A DNA stretch of 64,000 nt, from positions 3,831,192-3,895,191 of the forward strand of contig NC_133491.1 in assembly GCF_025370935.1 (NCBI RefSeq). Direction: 5' to 3'. Within the stretch, counting starts at the first letter, position 1, and each line of letters opens with the position of its first letter. This document shows positions 1 through 13,200 of this stretch, piece by piece. The position numbers were made by a program, and so were the translations under genes. This DNA is from Choristoneura fumiferana. Lineage: Eukaryota; Arthropoda; Insecta; Lepidoptera; Tortricidae. The notes beneath the pieces are model-generated. The model searched no databases, was not told where the DNA came from, and saw nothing but the letters and a program-made list of their open reading frames with translations.

Positions 1-1058
1 CAATTTTTTTTTCGAATTGTTAATTTAACGGGTTAGGTTTTCAAATGGAAGTATTAAAGTCACTAGATCTTATATTTTTGAAGGCTGTATTACAGTAAAT
101 TGAACTTAGTTTCCATGATGTGTCTGGAATTTTAAGGTTATTATTTGTTAACAAAAATGGCGTTATTATTTCTAACTCTTAATCATTCCGATATCTCTAT
201 TGCATCGATAATAAGGATAAAGCAGCGATTTTAAACACTTAAAATGATTATTAACACCTTTCAATGGAGTTTAGTTCTGTATGAGTTAAAAAAGATGTAT
301 CGAAACCTAATTTCCAACTTTTAGCTTCAAGTAATCATGTTAAACAGCTTTTGGTCATATAATAGGGCCTCTTACATATGAAACATCTTAAACGGGCTTA
401 AAGAGTAAGTAACGTTGACACAAACGTTCTTAAAGAACTTGAAGCTCTTAAAGAGCTGTACTTTCAATTTCTTTTATAGCACCATAAACGCTAAAACAGC
501 TACACAGTGTTTCAACGGGGTACACTGACTCCATTATATCACGCTCTCATTGGGAGTTATTAGAATTGCCATTATAACCTTTATGTAGCTTTAGGATTTT
601 CCTACGGCTTATTTAACACTATAGGCGACATTTAGCACTAGAAGGTAAACATAACACTCTTACAGAGCGATAGCGTTAAGACGCGTTAGTAGACACTCCA
701 AAAGAGCACTCAGTGATAAAATCACTCTATAGCTGCAACTACAATCTATAACGTGATAACTTATAGCACCACTTTACAGCTTCGAGCTATTATATTTTTC
801 TAATTTCTATTAAATCACTTTACTATCGTCAGTTGACTAATGTATTCAATTAGCTCCATAGTGTCACCAAAAACTATTACTGTAGACCTTATAAAGCTAT
901 TATAAGACTCAAAGCTACTATTTACTCTTATCGAAAAATTGTTTGTTGGGTCACGATTATATTCGGGCCTTCTTATACGACGTATGCAAAATGTGGCAAT
1001 CTGGGCTGAGGGGCTACTACTAAATTCAAAAGTCGAAGTTCGTATCGTACCGTCCCTA
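1..1058. other. Repeat-rich DNA, no gene recognised
   Basis: No coding exon or RNA gene was recognised here. The stretch around 360-790 is AT-rich with short recurring motifs such as CTCTTAAAGAGC and CACTCTATAGC. A fragment of the foldback family with GGGCTACTAC ends appears near 1010-1055. Reading frames on the minus strand are interrupted and look like noise over repeats. Confidence 0.5.
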
Positions 1059-1059
1059 T

Positions 1060-1320
1060 AGATCGCTCTTAAGCGATAAGGCCGCCTATTGCTTACCTTG
1101 TAATTTTCTCTGTGTATCTGTTTTCTGTATCGCTTACTATGTCTGGTGTACAATGACTGATGGTCAACGGTACAGACACGAATTTCACGGTACGGAATAC
1201 CTACCGAGGACCTGGGTTCGATTCCCAGTGATGGTCTTATTTTTCTGGTTTTTCTGTGCATCTATATTTCAGTTTGTATTTTCAATTTAGGTTTTACGGG
1301 ATGACCGTAAAAGTAAAAAT
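1060..1320 (+). repeat. LINE tail fragment joined to SINE-like head
   Basis: GATCGCTCTTAAGCGATAAG through TCTGGTGTACAAT (1060-1155) is the 3' end of a LINE-like family also present at 6214-6310, 9741-9877, 59371-59500 and, inverted, 63711-63799. It runs into a tRNA-promoter-like B box, GGTTCGATTCCCAG, near 1205-1225. The same B-box head recurs near 1560-1640, and an inverted related arrangement lies at 63800-64000. Confidence 0.55.
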
Positions 1321-1554
1321 TTGGAATTGAAATAAAAAATACAAAAAAGATTCCAAAAAAAAACAATCTTAATTTGATTGCTTAGTAACGACATCTCTTG
1401 TCCGGGTGAGCGGTTAGTTCCAATGGAGTGCCGGAAAAGTTTCTCGATGAGGGCTACGGTATAGATGTCGCTAGTGTCACTGCTTAAGTGGCTAACATAA
1501 GAAACAAACAAGCTGAGATATGAGGTGCATAGGGGAAATTCGTGTCTGTGCCGT

Positions 1555-1650
1555 TGACCAACAGTGGTGTAGCGGTATAGCACGCGGTACGGAATACCGA
1601 GGACCTGGGTTCGATTCCCAGTGATGGTCTTATTTTATTTGTTGACTGTA
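1555..1650 (+). repeat. tRNA-like SINE head fragment
   Basis: GGTGTAGCGGTATAGCACGC resembles an RNA polymerase III A box and GGGTTCGATTCCCAGTG a B box. There is no cloverleaf pairing of a functional tRNA, and a T-rich tail (TCTTATTTTATTT) follows. It is a second copy of the head at 1180-1260. Confidence 0.5.
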
Positions 1651-2002
1651 AAATGTACTTACGTCGCAAGGCACAATATGTACATAATTGTAGGACTGTT
1701 TTAATTTTATGTGACATCTATATTTATTTGTAGCTCACGATGGACATTAACTTATCTTTTATCTGTCGTGCTTTTGTTGGCTATATTTGTATTGTTAACC
1801 GTAACAAACCAATCTGAACCTTATGATTGAATCCGGTCACTAGAAGAGAGTGCAATTTGACTTGTAAAATTTTAAGACAATCTAGGTACCTACATAACAA
1901 TTAACATAGTGTACGAACAGTACGGTCCAGGTCAAAGATATGTTTACACTTTAGTACCTTGTCGCTGTCACTTCGTGTTCGAACTTTCGCACACATTACA
2001 AG

Positions 2003-2089
2003 GTAAGTACTAAAGTATAAATATATCTTTCACCTCGACGTACGTCGGACTTGGTTAAATAAAAGTCTGTTAAAATATCATTGTTTCAG
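2003..2089 (+). other. Probable 5'UTR intron of UGT-A
   Basis: A strong donor (CAAG|GTAAGT, GT at 2003) and an acceptor (TTGTTTCAG, AG at 2088-2089) bracket 87 bases just before the ATG at 2095. UGT-B (acceptor at 29080), UGT-C (42461) and UGT-D (51561) also have an acceptor 2 to 5 bases upstream of the ATG. A 5'UTR intron therefore looks like a shared feature of the cluster. Inferred from sequence only. Confidence 0.5.
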
Positions 2090-2094
2090 TGAAA

Positions 2095-4248
2095 ATGAAG
2101 TTTGAATTGACAGTTCTGGCATTTCTAGCGGCCTGTGATGGATACAAGATCCTGCTAGTGTTTCCTGTTCCATCTAATAGTCATGGTTATCTAGGTGAAG
2201 GATACGTCAGACATTTGCTGAGAGCTGGACATGAGGTATAGAAAAATAACTTCAGTACTTTACCCACATCGAAAGCTGTGGTGGCGTAGTAAAGTTACAT
2301 TCGAAATTTACCACGAGCTTTATGGTGAAGAAAAACATTAGGAAACTGGCACAAATCTGCGAAGTAATCCCAATGGCGTGTGAGAGTGCCCGATCCGAAA
2401 TCCCAATCCCTGCCCCGCCGTGGGACGAATATAGCCCGAAATTATGACGATGATGATGAAAATAGATTATATAGGCGGCATTCTAGGATTTACAATGGTA
2501 TGATAGTAATTGTATCAATTAGTTAGAAAATGGCATGTAGCGTTGTTCACATAAATGCACACGATACCTAGCTCTACATTCTCAGAGCTAGCAATTACTA
2601 TCAATTTCTTGAATAATATTTATACATATAATGACATTGACACCACTCATAGAGTATTCCTTTTAAATAATGAAATCAAAACTATTTACTTAAAACTATC
2701 CTGTTTAAATAAAATACTCACATAAAATAAAATAGAAACCTAAAACTAAAACTAATTACTTACAGTTTACAGTAGCCCTCTTTGGCCAAGTTCTCTTAAT
2801 TGTACCTATTGACATCAACACTAAATAAAATCATAAAATGCTATGCAGTCAAATATGTTGTGCCACTAGACGGGTTTATATCGACGGTCGAAAATTGTAA
2901 GTCATACTGGTAATGTTTCTCATAATTTAATGTTTGAAATAACTCTTTTTTTCTCTGAAACCATTTTTTTTTTCAGAATTGTTATATAACAAACCTAACC
3001 TAACCTATAGAGTTCTACAGGATGACCATTTAAAAATTTATGAAAAATGTACGGTTTCACCGGAAAAAAAAATTATGACTAACAAAAATTATGACAAGCA
3101 CTACATTATGTTACTTAATTATGGCAGTCGAAAGGATCCCGCCTCAAGACAGATCTAAGGGAAAGTTTAAATATCTGAGAAGACAGGGTTGCCACAGGTT
3201 AAGTTTGTGCATTGTGGTTGAGTCGTCTCGTGATTTTGGCGCATGCCACTGTGCCGAAATATCGAGCTTCTCTAAAATCAAAGTCCGCGGAATAAAACCC
3301 GAATTTAAATCATAAAATTGCGAAATTGGTATATTTTTTTTCTCTTGTTATACTCAGTGGTATTTCTTTATTTCAGGTGACATACCGACACCTCCTACGT
3401 ATACTGGTACAAGTGCATAATCATAAATTTACAGGAGAGCTGTTCAAAGGTTCCAAAACCTGTAACTTTCTCATTTGATGATATAACTTTTCAAAATTTT
3501 GCATTGGTTCCAAAGAAAATATTTGCTTTCTACCTGTATTCATGGAATTTTGAAATTTCTTATAGTTTTTGAGAAAATTGCAGATACACTACTATACGCG
3601 TATTTTACATCTTGTAGTTGTGCGGTATACTGAGCTAATTACCACTTGCTCCAGTATACGGCGTAATGCGTAGATTACTGATCTAACGATATTTTTATAT
3701 TGTATATGAATTTTTAGATGAAATACTTATATGGCTTGCAATGAACAATAAAACAGATGCTCTTTTACCTTCATCTATTGATTTATAAACGTTTTTATCA
3801 CTTGCATCAATATACGCTAACATTAGCATGCCACTTGTACCAATATACCGCTAGTAAAGTTTTAAGCGTGCTATACAAAATACAGAAATATACCTTTATA
3901 AAAAACCTCACTTGAAATATAAATGGTTTTATTAAGAAAAGTAATTGTATTAAGTGCTTTAAATTAATGGAAGCACATTCAATGGATTCGTATTCCTGTT
4001 CAAATGTGTACTCTTATTTTATTGTAAAAGGTTCCTCATGTGATACATATATCGCATCGAACCCATTTGTATCCACATAACGGTTTAGCTTTTTGTGCCT
4101 CTTCAGGGTTCCGTACCCAAAGGGTATAAACGGAAACCCTACTTCTATATACTACTTCGCTGTCCGTCCGTTTGTCACCAGGCTGTATCTCATGAACCAT
4201 GATAGTTAGACAGTTGAAATTTTCACAGATTATGTATAACTGTAGTCG

Positions 4249-4280
<32 letters not shown>

Positions 4281-7200
4281 ACAAAAAATAGAACAGAATA
4301 AATATTTAAGGGGGCCCCCATACAACAAATGTAATTTTTTTGCCATTTTTTTGCTAATCCTAATGAAGTTGTATAGATGGTATGGAACCCTTCGTGCGCG
4401 AGTCTGATTAGCACTTTGCTTAAGCCAAGCTTTGACATGAAATATTGAGTCAAAGTCAAAATATCTTTATTCAATTTAGATTGTAACAAGCACTTATGAA
4501 TGTCAAAAAAATCTACCACCGGTTCGAAAAAACCTCTGTTGAGAAGAGTCTGGCAATAAACCTAAGTATATTTTAAAAAAACAGATTTACAATCATATTT
4601 TAGTGATATCTATACATCACAAGTATTTAGCACAACTACATATTTAATACAGTTCTCAATTCGCTATTTGGAGTAAGCACTCGCCAATGCGGATCGGAAT
4701 TATTTCCAAATTTCCCTATCCATGATATAATCATTAATTTTAATAATACGCCTTATATATTAATGTCTTCTTGACAATAGATTTAAATTTTGTGTCTGTT
4801 TCCGAGTCTTGGGAAACTTCTATAACTTCATACGGTTTACCCGTTTTCGCCATATACATAGCCAGGTACCATTTCTTAGGTGTGTATAAAAAAATGTGTA
4901 TAGGGGGTTATTAAAAACCTGTACTATACTTTAAACCACATTAGGGCTACTAATTACTAATATGATCCAAGTAGAAAAATACTGTGATTAAAAAAAAAAA
5001 AATTTGCATGGAAGTGGAGTCGCAAGAAGACTTTCTAATTTCGATGTTTTCCCACTTATATCGTATTAGTAATCAGTAGCCCTAATATGGGTTACAGTTA
5101 CAGTATAGTACAGGATTTTTTTTATCAACCTGTAGGTATATTGAAATTTACTGTTCTCATTTTAATTAAAGCATGCATGCCTTCGCCTTCTTTTTGGGGA
5201 TGCTCAACTACCAGAATGCAATGTAATACTGCAATGTTATATTTCTAGCACGCGTACATGTAGGTATAGCCGAGGAAACTGAATCACGTACTGGTACTGG
5301 GGTGGAACCGTTGTACTACCAATGTTATGTTGACATCCCATACATTTGCCAAAGAAATCATAGCGAAATAGATCACGAAAAGGTTTCACATTGGATTTAG
5401 TTTCCATGACTGTCTATGAGAAATACGGCTATTGTGGTCTTGCCCTCCGCAATTGTCAGACCAAAACATGTTTTTTTTATATATACTATCAAATTATGTG
5501 TTCGTAGAACAGTTTAAACGGTCCGCACGCAGCGACGGCTAGCGCGTACACTGAGGCAACTGCCAGTTACACTCGACTTCCCCGGCCCCGCGACAATATC
5601 GGTGCCGCGTATAGTGGTGCATGTCGGTTGCCTCAGTATACGTTGTACCGATTAGCAAAACGGTGTTAGATGCATTCATATACGTCACTTTATTTCCAAA
5701 ACTAATAGGAATATCCGTGCAAATTTTTTGTGGTAGGTAAATAAGGAAATATTAATCACAAAATTGCAAAAAACTAAAAATCAGAAATTTGTCACTTGTA
5801 CCAGTATACGTAGGAGGTATCGATACATCGCCCCGATTCATATTAAGAATCCACCAAAAAACTTGCGTCAAATTGATGTCTCTTCGAACTTTAATTTATT
5901 CCCGGCGAGTAAGTTACTTTTACAGGACGATCCGGGGGAGACGAGCGCTTGAGCAGAACCAACCCTATATCCGCAGTAATGAAAATTTAAATATTGAAAA
6001 AGTTGAATTTTGGTTGTAAAGTTAAATTTAACAATAGGCAGGGTTGGGGCTTCCTATTAAGCAATTAATTAATTGATCGTTCACAGTCATATTTAAAGAA
6101 AAACTCCCAGTTTTAATCTCAGAGTGACCATTTACTTAGTAAACAATTTAGTACTTTTGTTTGAGACATTTAAAAAACCATAATCTTCTCTCATAATCAT
6201 AATATTCTTCTAATCTTGTAATATTTTTTTCTGTGTATCTGTTTTCTGTATCGCTTACTATGTCTGGTGTACAATAAAGAGTCTTTGTATTGTATTGTAT
6301 TGTATTGTAATCTCACTAATACTGGTAAATGGGTCCATATTGACTCGTATAAATTCGATCCTAAGAATTTTTATTCTACTACCGATTTGTGTTTATAATC
6401 ATCACTTGTCATAAATTTTTAAATCATAATATTTTGGTTCATAATATTTTATGACTACCTACCATCGCAACTCATAACAGACAGTTGTCATAATTTTTTT
6501 ATTAATAATTTCAATAAAATAAAATAAAAATAAAATAAATAAAGCCTTTATTCTCTGACCAAAAAAAAGTAGTAGGTATAAATTTAGCTTATAAACTAAT
6601 GTACAAAAAAAATCAATACCAAGAACATATTTGAATTCATAATAATGTTTGTCAGAACATTCTTGCTCATAATTATGCAAAAATTTAAACAAGCATTTAA
6701 ATAAGCAATTTAATTAAACATTTTGGCTGATATTTTCTCTCTAACGATTTGTCTAACTAATGGAACTATAGGACCACGTTCATATTCACGTTTTTAAGTG
6801 CGTCGCGCCTTGACGCGATTCTAACCTAACCTAACCTATCCTTTTTAAGTCGAATAACTATATATATATATATACTTACCCACTTGTTATTAAAAATATA
6901 TATTATGAATATAAATAGTAAGTATGAATTTGATTAATGCGGATAAACAATTTATTACTTAATAAAATATGTCAATAATAGTAGTACAAATAACCTAACC
7001 TAACCGTAAAAATTTCATATTTAATACAAGCTTTTTTTGCTGACTGTACCTACTTTTTGTTGACTATACTTGCATTGTCACCCAAACTACATTTGCATAC
7101 CAAATTTTAAGTCGATGCTACAAATTTAACTGGCAAGATTTGATTACAGACAGACAGACAGACAACGAGACAGGTGAAACTAAATAAAAGCTTGTAAAAA

Positions 7201-10200
7201 GATGAATATTGATATTATGAGCTTCAACGATTCGGGATTGCGACCGTTAGTAACAAATACTAATTATGACTAATTATATTTATGATGTAAAATTGTATGA
7301 CAAACATTTTCGGACTTCCAATAATAGGACTTAAAAGTTTTGGCCCACCCATAATAAACTCTAGCCTTAACTAACTGAATCCGGTAGGGTTGGTCCTGCT
7401 CATATCTTCAAAATCGCACTGTATTATTTAACAAATTATTTATTTAACAAAAGAAATCCCATCAAATGCATTACGCGTGAAAAGATGCAAGTCTCGTAAC
7501 GCACGGACGGACAGACGGACAGACAGACAGACACGCAGATAGACAGACAGACAGACATGGCGAAACTATAAGGGTTCCGTTTTTTCCATTTTGGCTCCGG
7601 AACCCTAAAAAGTTTCGTGTTGCAATGTTATACCAAATCGGTTATTTAGACAGTATACCTACCGTGGGTGGCCATTGGCCATAGAAACTCGATATCCACC
7701 AACATGCTTATTTTAAAGCCGTAGAAAAACTCATTTTATAGTTCTCAAATAAAGAGTAAACCATTTTTTCTTTAATGCACATACGGACTTGACTTCAATG
7801 GTGTATGTGAGGTTCCCGATCTGAACTGGGCCCGCGTGGGAACTACGGCCCAAGCCCTCTCATTCTGAGAGGAGGCCTGTGCCCAGCAGTGGGACGTATA
7901 TAGGCTGGGATGATTACGATGATGATGATTGATGACTGACTTGGCCGTCCTAGAGATTCTAATCTATACTTTCCTGTTTTCAGCTGATATCTTTGATTTA
8001 TCGAAGATGATCCATAAGGAGCTTAACACCACTCATATTGCGGAAGTGCTACAGCTCATGTACCGAATTGCCAATGGCACCCTCCTCCACGATAAAGTTC
8101 AGGAACTAATGCACAATCAGAACGAACGGTTTGATGTAGTCATTGCTGAATGGATGTTTAGTGAACTGTACTCTGGGTAGGCATTTTTTATTTTTTTATA
8201 TTATATTATAGGTAGATCAGGCCGTTGATCAGGCAAAAGACGAGGCGAAAGTCATAGATGTGTTGGAGGAGGTTGAGCGCCGTAAGTGTAGATAGTAAGC
8301 AGTAGACTACCAGCTATTGAGGTGGTGCTGGTGGAAAAAGTCGGTTGCAAGTATGGGCACAGAGTTATAAACAGTGATACAAAAGTTATTTTAGTGGAGA
8401 ATGAGCTAACTCGTCAAGTTTCTTTGACAGACAATAAACATTGTGATTAATTAGAAAATGGTTCAAAAATATTTATTTCAGCAGATAGTTGAACATTTAC
8501 CTATATGGCGGGTTTTCCAATGTATTTTTTTGAAAAAAAAATTGTACAGATTTGAGAAATATTAAATAAAAAATATCATGGGACACTTGACACCAATTGA
8601 CCTAGTCCCAAACTAAGCAAAGCTTGTAGGTACTATGGATGCTAGGCAACGAATAAAAAGTATAAATACGTACTTAAATACATATTGAATATCCAAGACC
8701 CGAGAACAAACATTCGTATTATTCATACAAATATCTGCACCGGCCGGGAATCGAACCCATGACCTCAAGCTTCGTAGTCAGGTTCTCTAACCACTTGGCC
8801 ATCCGGCCGTCTGAAGAAATATTGAGAAATATTGTCAACAACAATTAAAAAATCCTGAAAAACATTTGCAAGGGTGGTTCAGTCAAGTCTCGCCCAAGAC
8901 AAATTTTCGTTTTTAATATAAAGTATAAAAATTTCAATACCTACAGACAAGTTTTAACTGTTTTTGAAACATTGTGTAATATGTAATACCTATATGATAA
9001 ACGTTCTAGCCCTATACTACGAGGTACAAAATTCGAATTTCGTATCATGCCGTCCCGTTGACGCTTATATTATTTAACACGAGAGTGATAGAGACAGGTC
9101 GGTAAGAACTCCGATTTTCGAATTTCGTAGTCGCCTCCCTCTTTCGCAATACGAGTGCACTCAATGGTTTCCTCTTCCAGACTAGCCTCTGTCTTCAACT
9201 GCCCACTGATCTGGTCTTCGTCGATGGAGCCCCACGCGTTAGTACTGTCTCTAATGGACGAAGCTCCAAACCCAGCGTACGCACCGCAGTCGACTCCCAC
9301 CACCGCAACCCTCATGACTTTCGTGCAGCGAGCAAAAGAACTCTGGATGTATTTACATGTTATATACAATAAATGGTAAGGCTCCTAACTATTACAACAC
9401 CCGGACTTATCACGCTTAACGAAATGAGTAATAATTACCTTGACGTTTCGCCTACATTGCAGTGGCCGTCATCACGAGTAGTCTACTCAATGTGTAGTGC
9501 AATTATGTAGCTGAAACGTCGAGATAATTATTAGGTAGTTACCTACTCGTTTCATTAAGCGTGGTAAGTTACGGGCGGTGCGTAACGAGGGATATTTAAT
9601 AACAACAATTGATATAATGCAACAAGTGACATAATTTTCATTTGATATAATGCAATTTATCTTAAAAACCAAACTTATTTATTTTGTTATTAATTCGACT
9701 TGATGTACTCGTACTTTAAAAAAAGGTTAAAAAAGGTAAAAGGTTGCCTGGAAGAGATCGCTCTTAAGCGATAAGGCCGCCTATTGCTTACCTTGTAATT
9801 TTTTCTGTGTATCTGTTTTCTGTATCGCTTACTATTTCTGGTGTACAATAAAGAGTCTTTGTATTGTATTGTATTGTACTTTGGGTTAGGTTAGGTTAGG
9901 TTTATTTTATAAAAAAGTTCTGTGAAGCTGCTAGCCTTTGAAATAATATCAAATGTTGTTATACCGATTATTACCCACCCCGATTTTAGTAATAGTAAAA
10001 GACAGTTATAAAACGTGTAAAGAGTTTATTACACAATACGGGAGTTGAGTTATTAGCGATCGGCGAATGAGTTATTATCAATATTGTGTCATTTATAGGT
10101 ACTTATATTATTATTATTATTGTTTAGTCTGGAGAAGTGTCCCACCATTGAGCAAAAGTCTCCCTCAATTTTCTTCGTTTGCTTCGATTTTAAGTGGTAT

Positions 10201-13200
10201 TCGGCCAGTCGAAATGGTTCACCTTGGTTAGCGTCCCCAAGCGCCTCCTGGGTCTGCCACGTCGCCACTGTTGTCGGCACTGGTGGTATCCGATCAGTTG
10301 TTTGGATCCTACCACCAACATGGCCCGAAAAAAAAAGAAGAAAGTCATGCAAAAAATTATAAAATTAAAAAAAAAAACTTAACCTTTATTATAACCTTTT
10401 CTAGTATTATCTTAGCCCGTTGAATTACATCGCTAGCGTTAGACATGAAATTTGGCAGGATTTTTTTATGCAACGTTCGTTAAATTCACCATAATTTTTT
10501 GGAAACCCCCATTTTTGGAAAATACCGGAATTTCAATTCAATTGCTAGGCCTATGATTTATATTAAAATTTTCAAGGTTATACACGGCCATGGATACTAG
10601 AGTATACGAGCAAGCGTACTCCTCAGCCATGGCAGTCAGAGGGCGATCTCTGCCCCCGTTGTCCCTGGCCAAATACAACGCTTCCCTCATGCTGGGCAAC
10701 TCTCATGTCTCTGCTGGGGATGTCATCAGTCTACCGCAGAGTTATGTCGCCATCGGTGGGTACCACGTAGAGGATACTGTGCCGCCTCTGCCTAAGGTTA
10801 GTCTACATACAAAATAAGAAAATATAGAAAAAAACTGCCAAAATTGTGAGCAGGACTCATGCACCGAGTGTTCGGACGTACAAATTTGAAAGTTAGATAC
10901 CTACTATGAATAGTGTATGTACTGATATGTATGTTGACAAACAATGAAGTATATGTACAAAGGCGAACTTATCACTTTAAGGGATCTCTACCAGTCAACC
11001 TTTGAGTGGATGAGAGGAGCATTCAGTCAGGACAGACAAATTTTGAACATGAAACTACCGTGAGACTCACTCATATTAAGTAAATATATTGACCCGGATA
11101 ACTCACGTCTTAAATCGAGTTTAGCCCGACATGTTTCGGGCTAATCCGTAGCCCTTCGTCTTCGGAGCAACGCGACTCGGCGGCTGCTGCAACACGCGCA
11201 CTGGAGCGCGCTTGGCAGACACTTGAAGTCTAAATGAGACCCTTTGAGACTCGAGCGGGAGTTTATATATCATTCCTTTTCATTCTGCAGAATCTTCAAG
11301 AAATCATGGACAGCGCAAAATACGGCGTTATCTATTTCAGTTTGGGCTCAATATTAAAAAGTAGGAGTATGCCCCCCAAGTTAAAGAAAGACCTTCTCGA
11401 CTTGTTTGGAGGGTTGAAACAAACCATCATTTGGAAGTTAGAAGAAGAAATACCAGATAATATTTACAAAAACGTCCATGTGGTCAGTTTTGCGCCTCAG
11501 CAGAGCATTTTAGGTAAGCGTGGGAAAACAAACAACAAAATACAGTCATTAGTTTTGTAAATCATAATGGAAATTACTTGTGAAACGGACAAGTAATCAG
11601 GTGGGTACCTATATACAGGTAATCAATTATATAATGATTGTTTAAAATTGCAGTGTTTATTATACATAGATATTGGAACTAGAGTTAAGGTATGTATAAA
11701 GCGTCACTTCGTGTGTCGCACAGGGCCTTCTAAGTTACTTGACTGACATGATAAGATTAATTGCCTGTTAAACACACAGAGAAAGATAAGATTATTAAGC
11801 CAGATTTAGACCTGCATGAAATATAGTGCAAGTTGCTTACATTGCAGCGCTCAATTGACTACTTTAAAGTCGTTTTACGGCCTCGCAATGTAAGTACAAC
11901 TTGCGCTATTTTTCTTGTAAGTCTAAACTGGGCTTTATTCTAGACCAGGGGTTTTCAACCTTTTGGTTTTAACGGCACGCTTTTCGTTCATCAAAGTTTC
12001 ACGGCACACCAGTAAAAAATGGCCAAGTGCAAGTCGGACTGGTGCGTCGAGGGTTCCGTACAGTATACCCATAATTTGTGTAACATAACGGACACCGGAG
12101 GCTTATTAATCGCACACGCTACACGCCAATTGTTTTCGTACTATTTTCTCATTAAAGGAGCTATTTTTGATTTCAATGCAGCATACAATTCGCGGCCATC
12201 GCGGCATACTGGTTGAAATCGTCTGGTCTAGACTCTTGTGGCAATCACGACGTCACAATAATGGTAATTTGCGGAGTAAATAGAATGGTGTTAATTAATA
12301 CGGAAACCTAGTGTTGGTTTTCAACGGAATAAATTTTAGGTTGAATTGTTAGGATTTAGGTGACATTCGGTATACAGATAGTACAAGTCCCGGGGAAGGA
12401 CATATAATAGTTTTTATCCCGGAAAATTGCATAGTTCCCGCGGGATAGCAATAAACGAATTCTACGTGAACGGAGTCGCGGGCAACAATTAGTTAATGAA
12501 CTAATTATACTATATTATTATTACTAATATTGACGTCTTCGATATTGTAATTAGAATTTAGTTTAGACCGTATACTAATAAAATGCAATTTTTTAAAAGA
12601 CTTCCTAAAGTGTGCATTATAATGAGCCTATTTTCCTTTTGTCCATTCCTTTATTGATCAGACTCTAGCTAGAGTCTAGCGCATATACTCGTATATTGAC
12701 GTCAATGCGACAAGAACAAGACTCCGGAGTTTAAAGGTCACTTTCTAAATTATAATTTTAAATGTCACAATTTCAAGACGTTGGTTTATATTATCATATA
12801 AATGCTCACGTACCTAAGTCTGTCTGTCTGTCAGTCTGTCTGATGGTTTATCTGCACGCATTATGTAGGTAAATGAAATTTTATAAGGAGACTGTAGTAT
12901 GACACCCTAGGAAGGACACAGGATAATGTTTATCCCGGAAAATGCTTCAACCCCGCAGACAACAACTACCTAGTATTCTTTTAGATTCAATTCAATATTT
13001 GACAGCTTTTTTCTTATTTACGTTATAAATGGCAATATAGAGGGCCACATCGCTAAAAGAACAGATAATCGTTGTGGGACAAATTCCTTGAGTGCCGACC
13101 ACTAACCGGAAGACGAAGCGATAGCAGGCCTTCCACCAAGTGGACTGACGACATCGTGAGAATTGGGGGCAACCGGTGGATGCAAGGTGGCGAATTGTGT

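Noticed and set aside
815..1717. Minus-strand open frames of 77-148 codons
   Set aside because: They run through LINE-tail and SINE-like repeats, overlap each other in different frames and show no domain.
9070..9369. Minus-strand frame of 99 codons
   Set aside because: It is the shadow of UGT-A exon 4 and an adjacent MITE; the plus strand carries the conserved coding sequence with proper splice sites.
9888..9903. TTAGG telomeric repeats (also near 2991, 6822, 6992, 28398)
   Set aside because: Only two or three units each, in both orientations and scattered in introns; too short to mark a telomere or fusion point.
10089..10382. Plus-strand frames of 62-80 codons
   Set aside because: They are antisense to the LINE ORF2 remnant and contain low-complexity Lys-rich tails.
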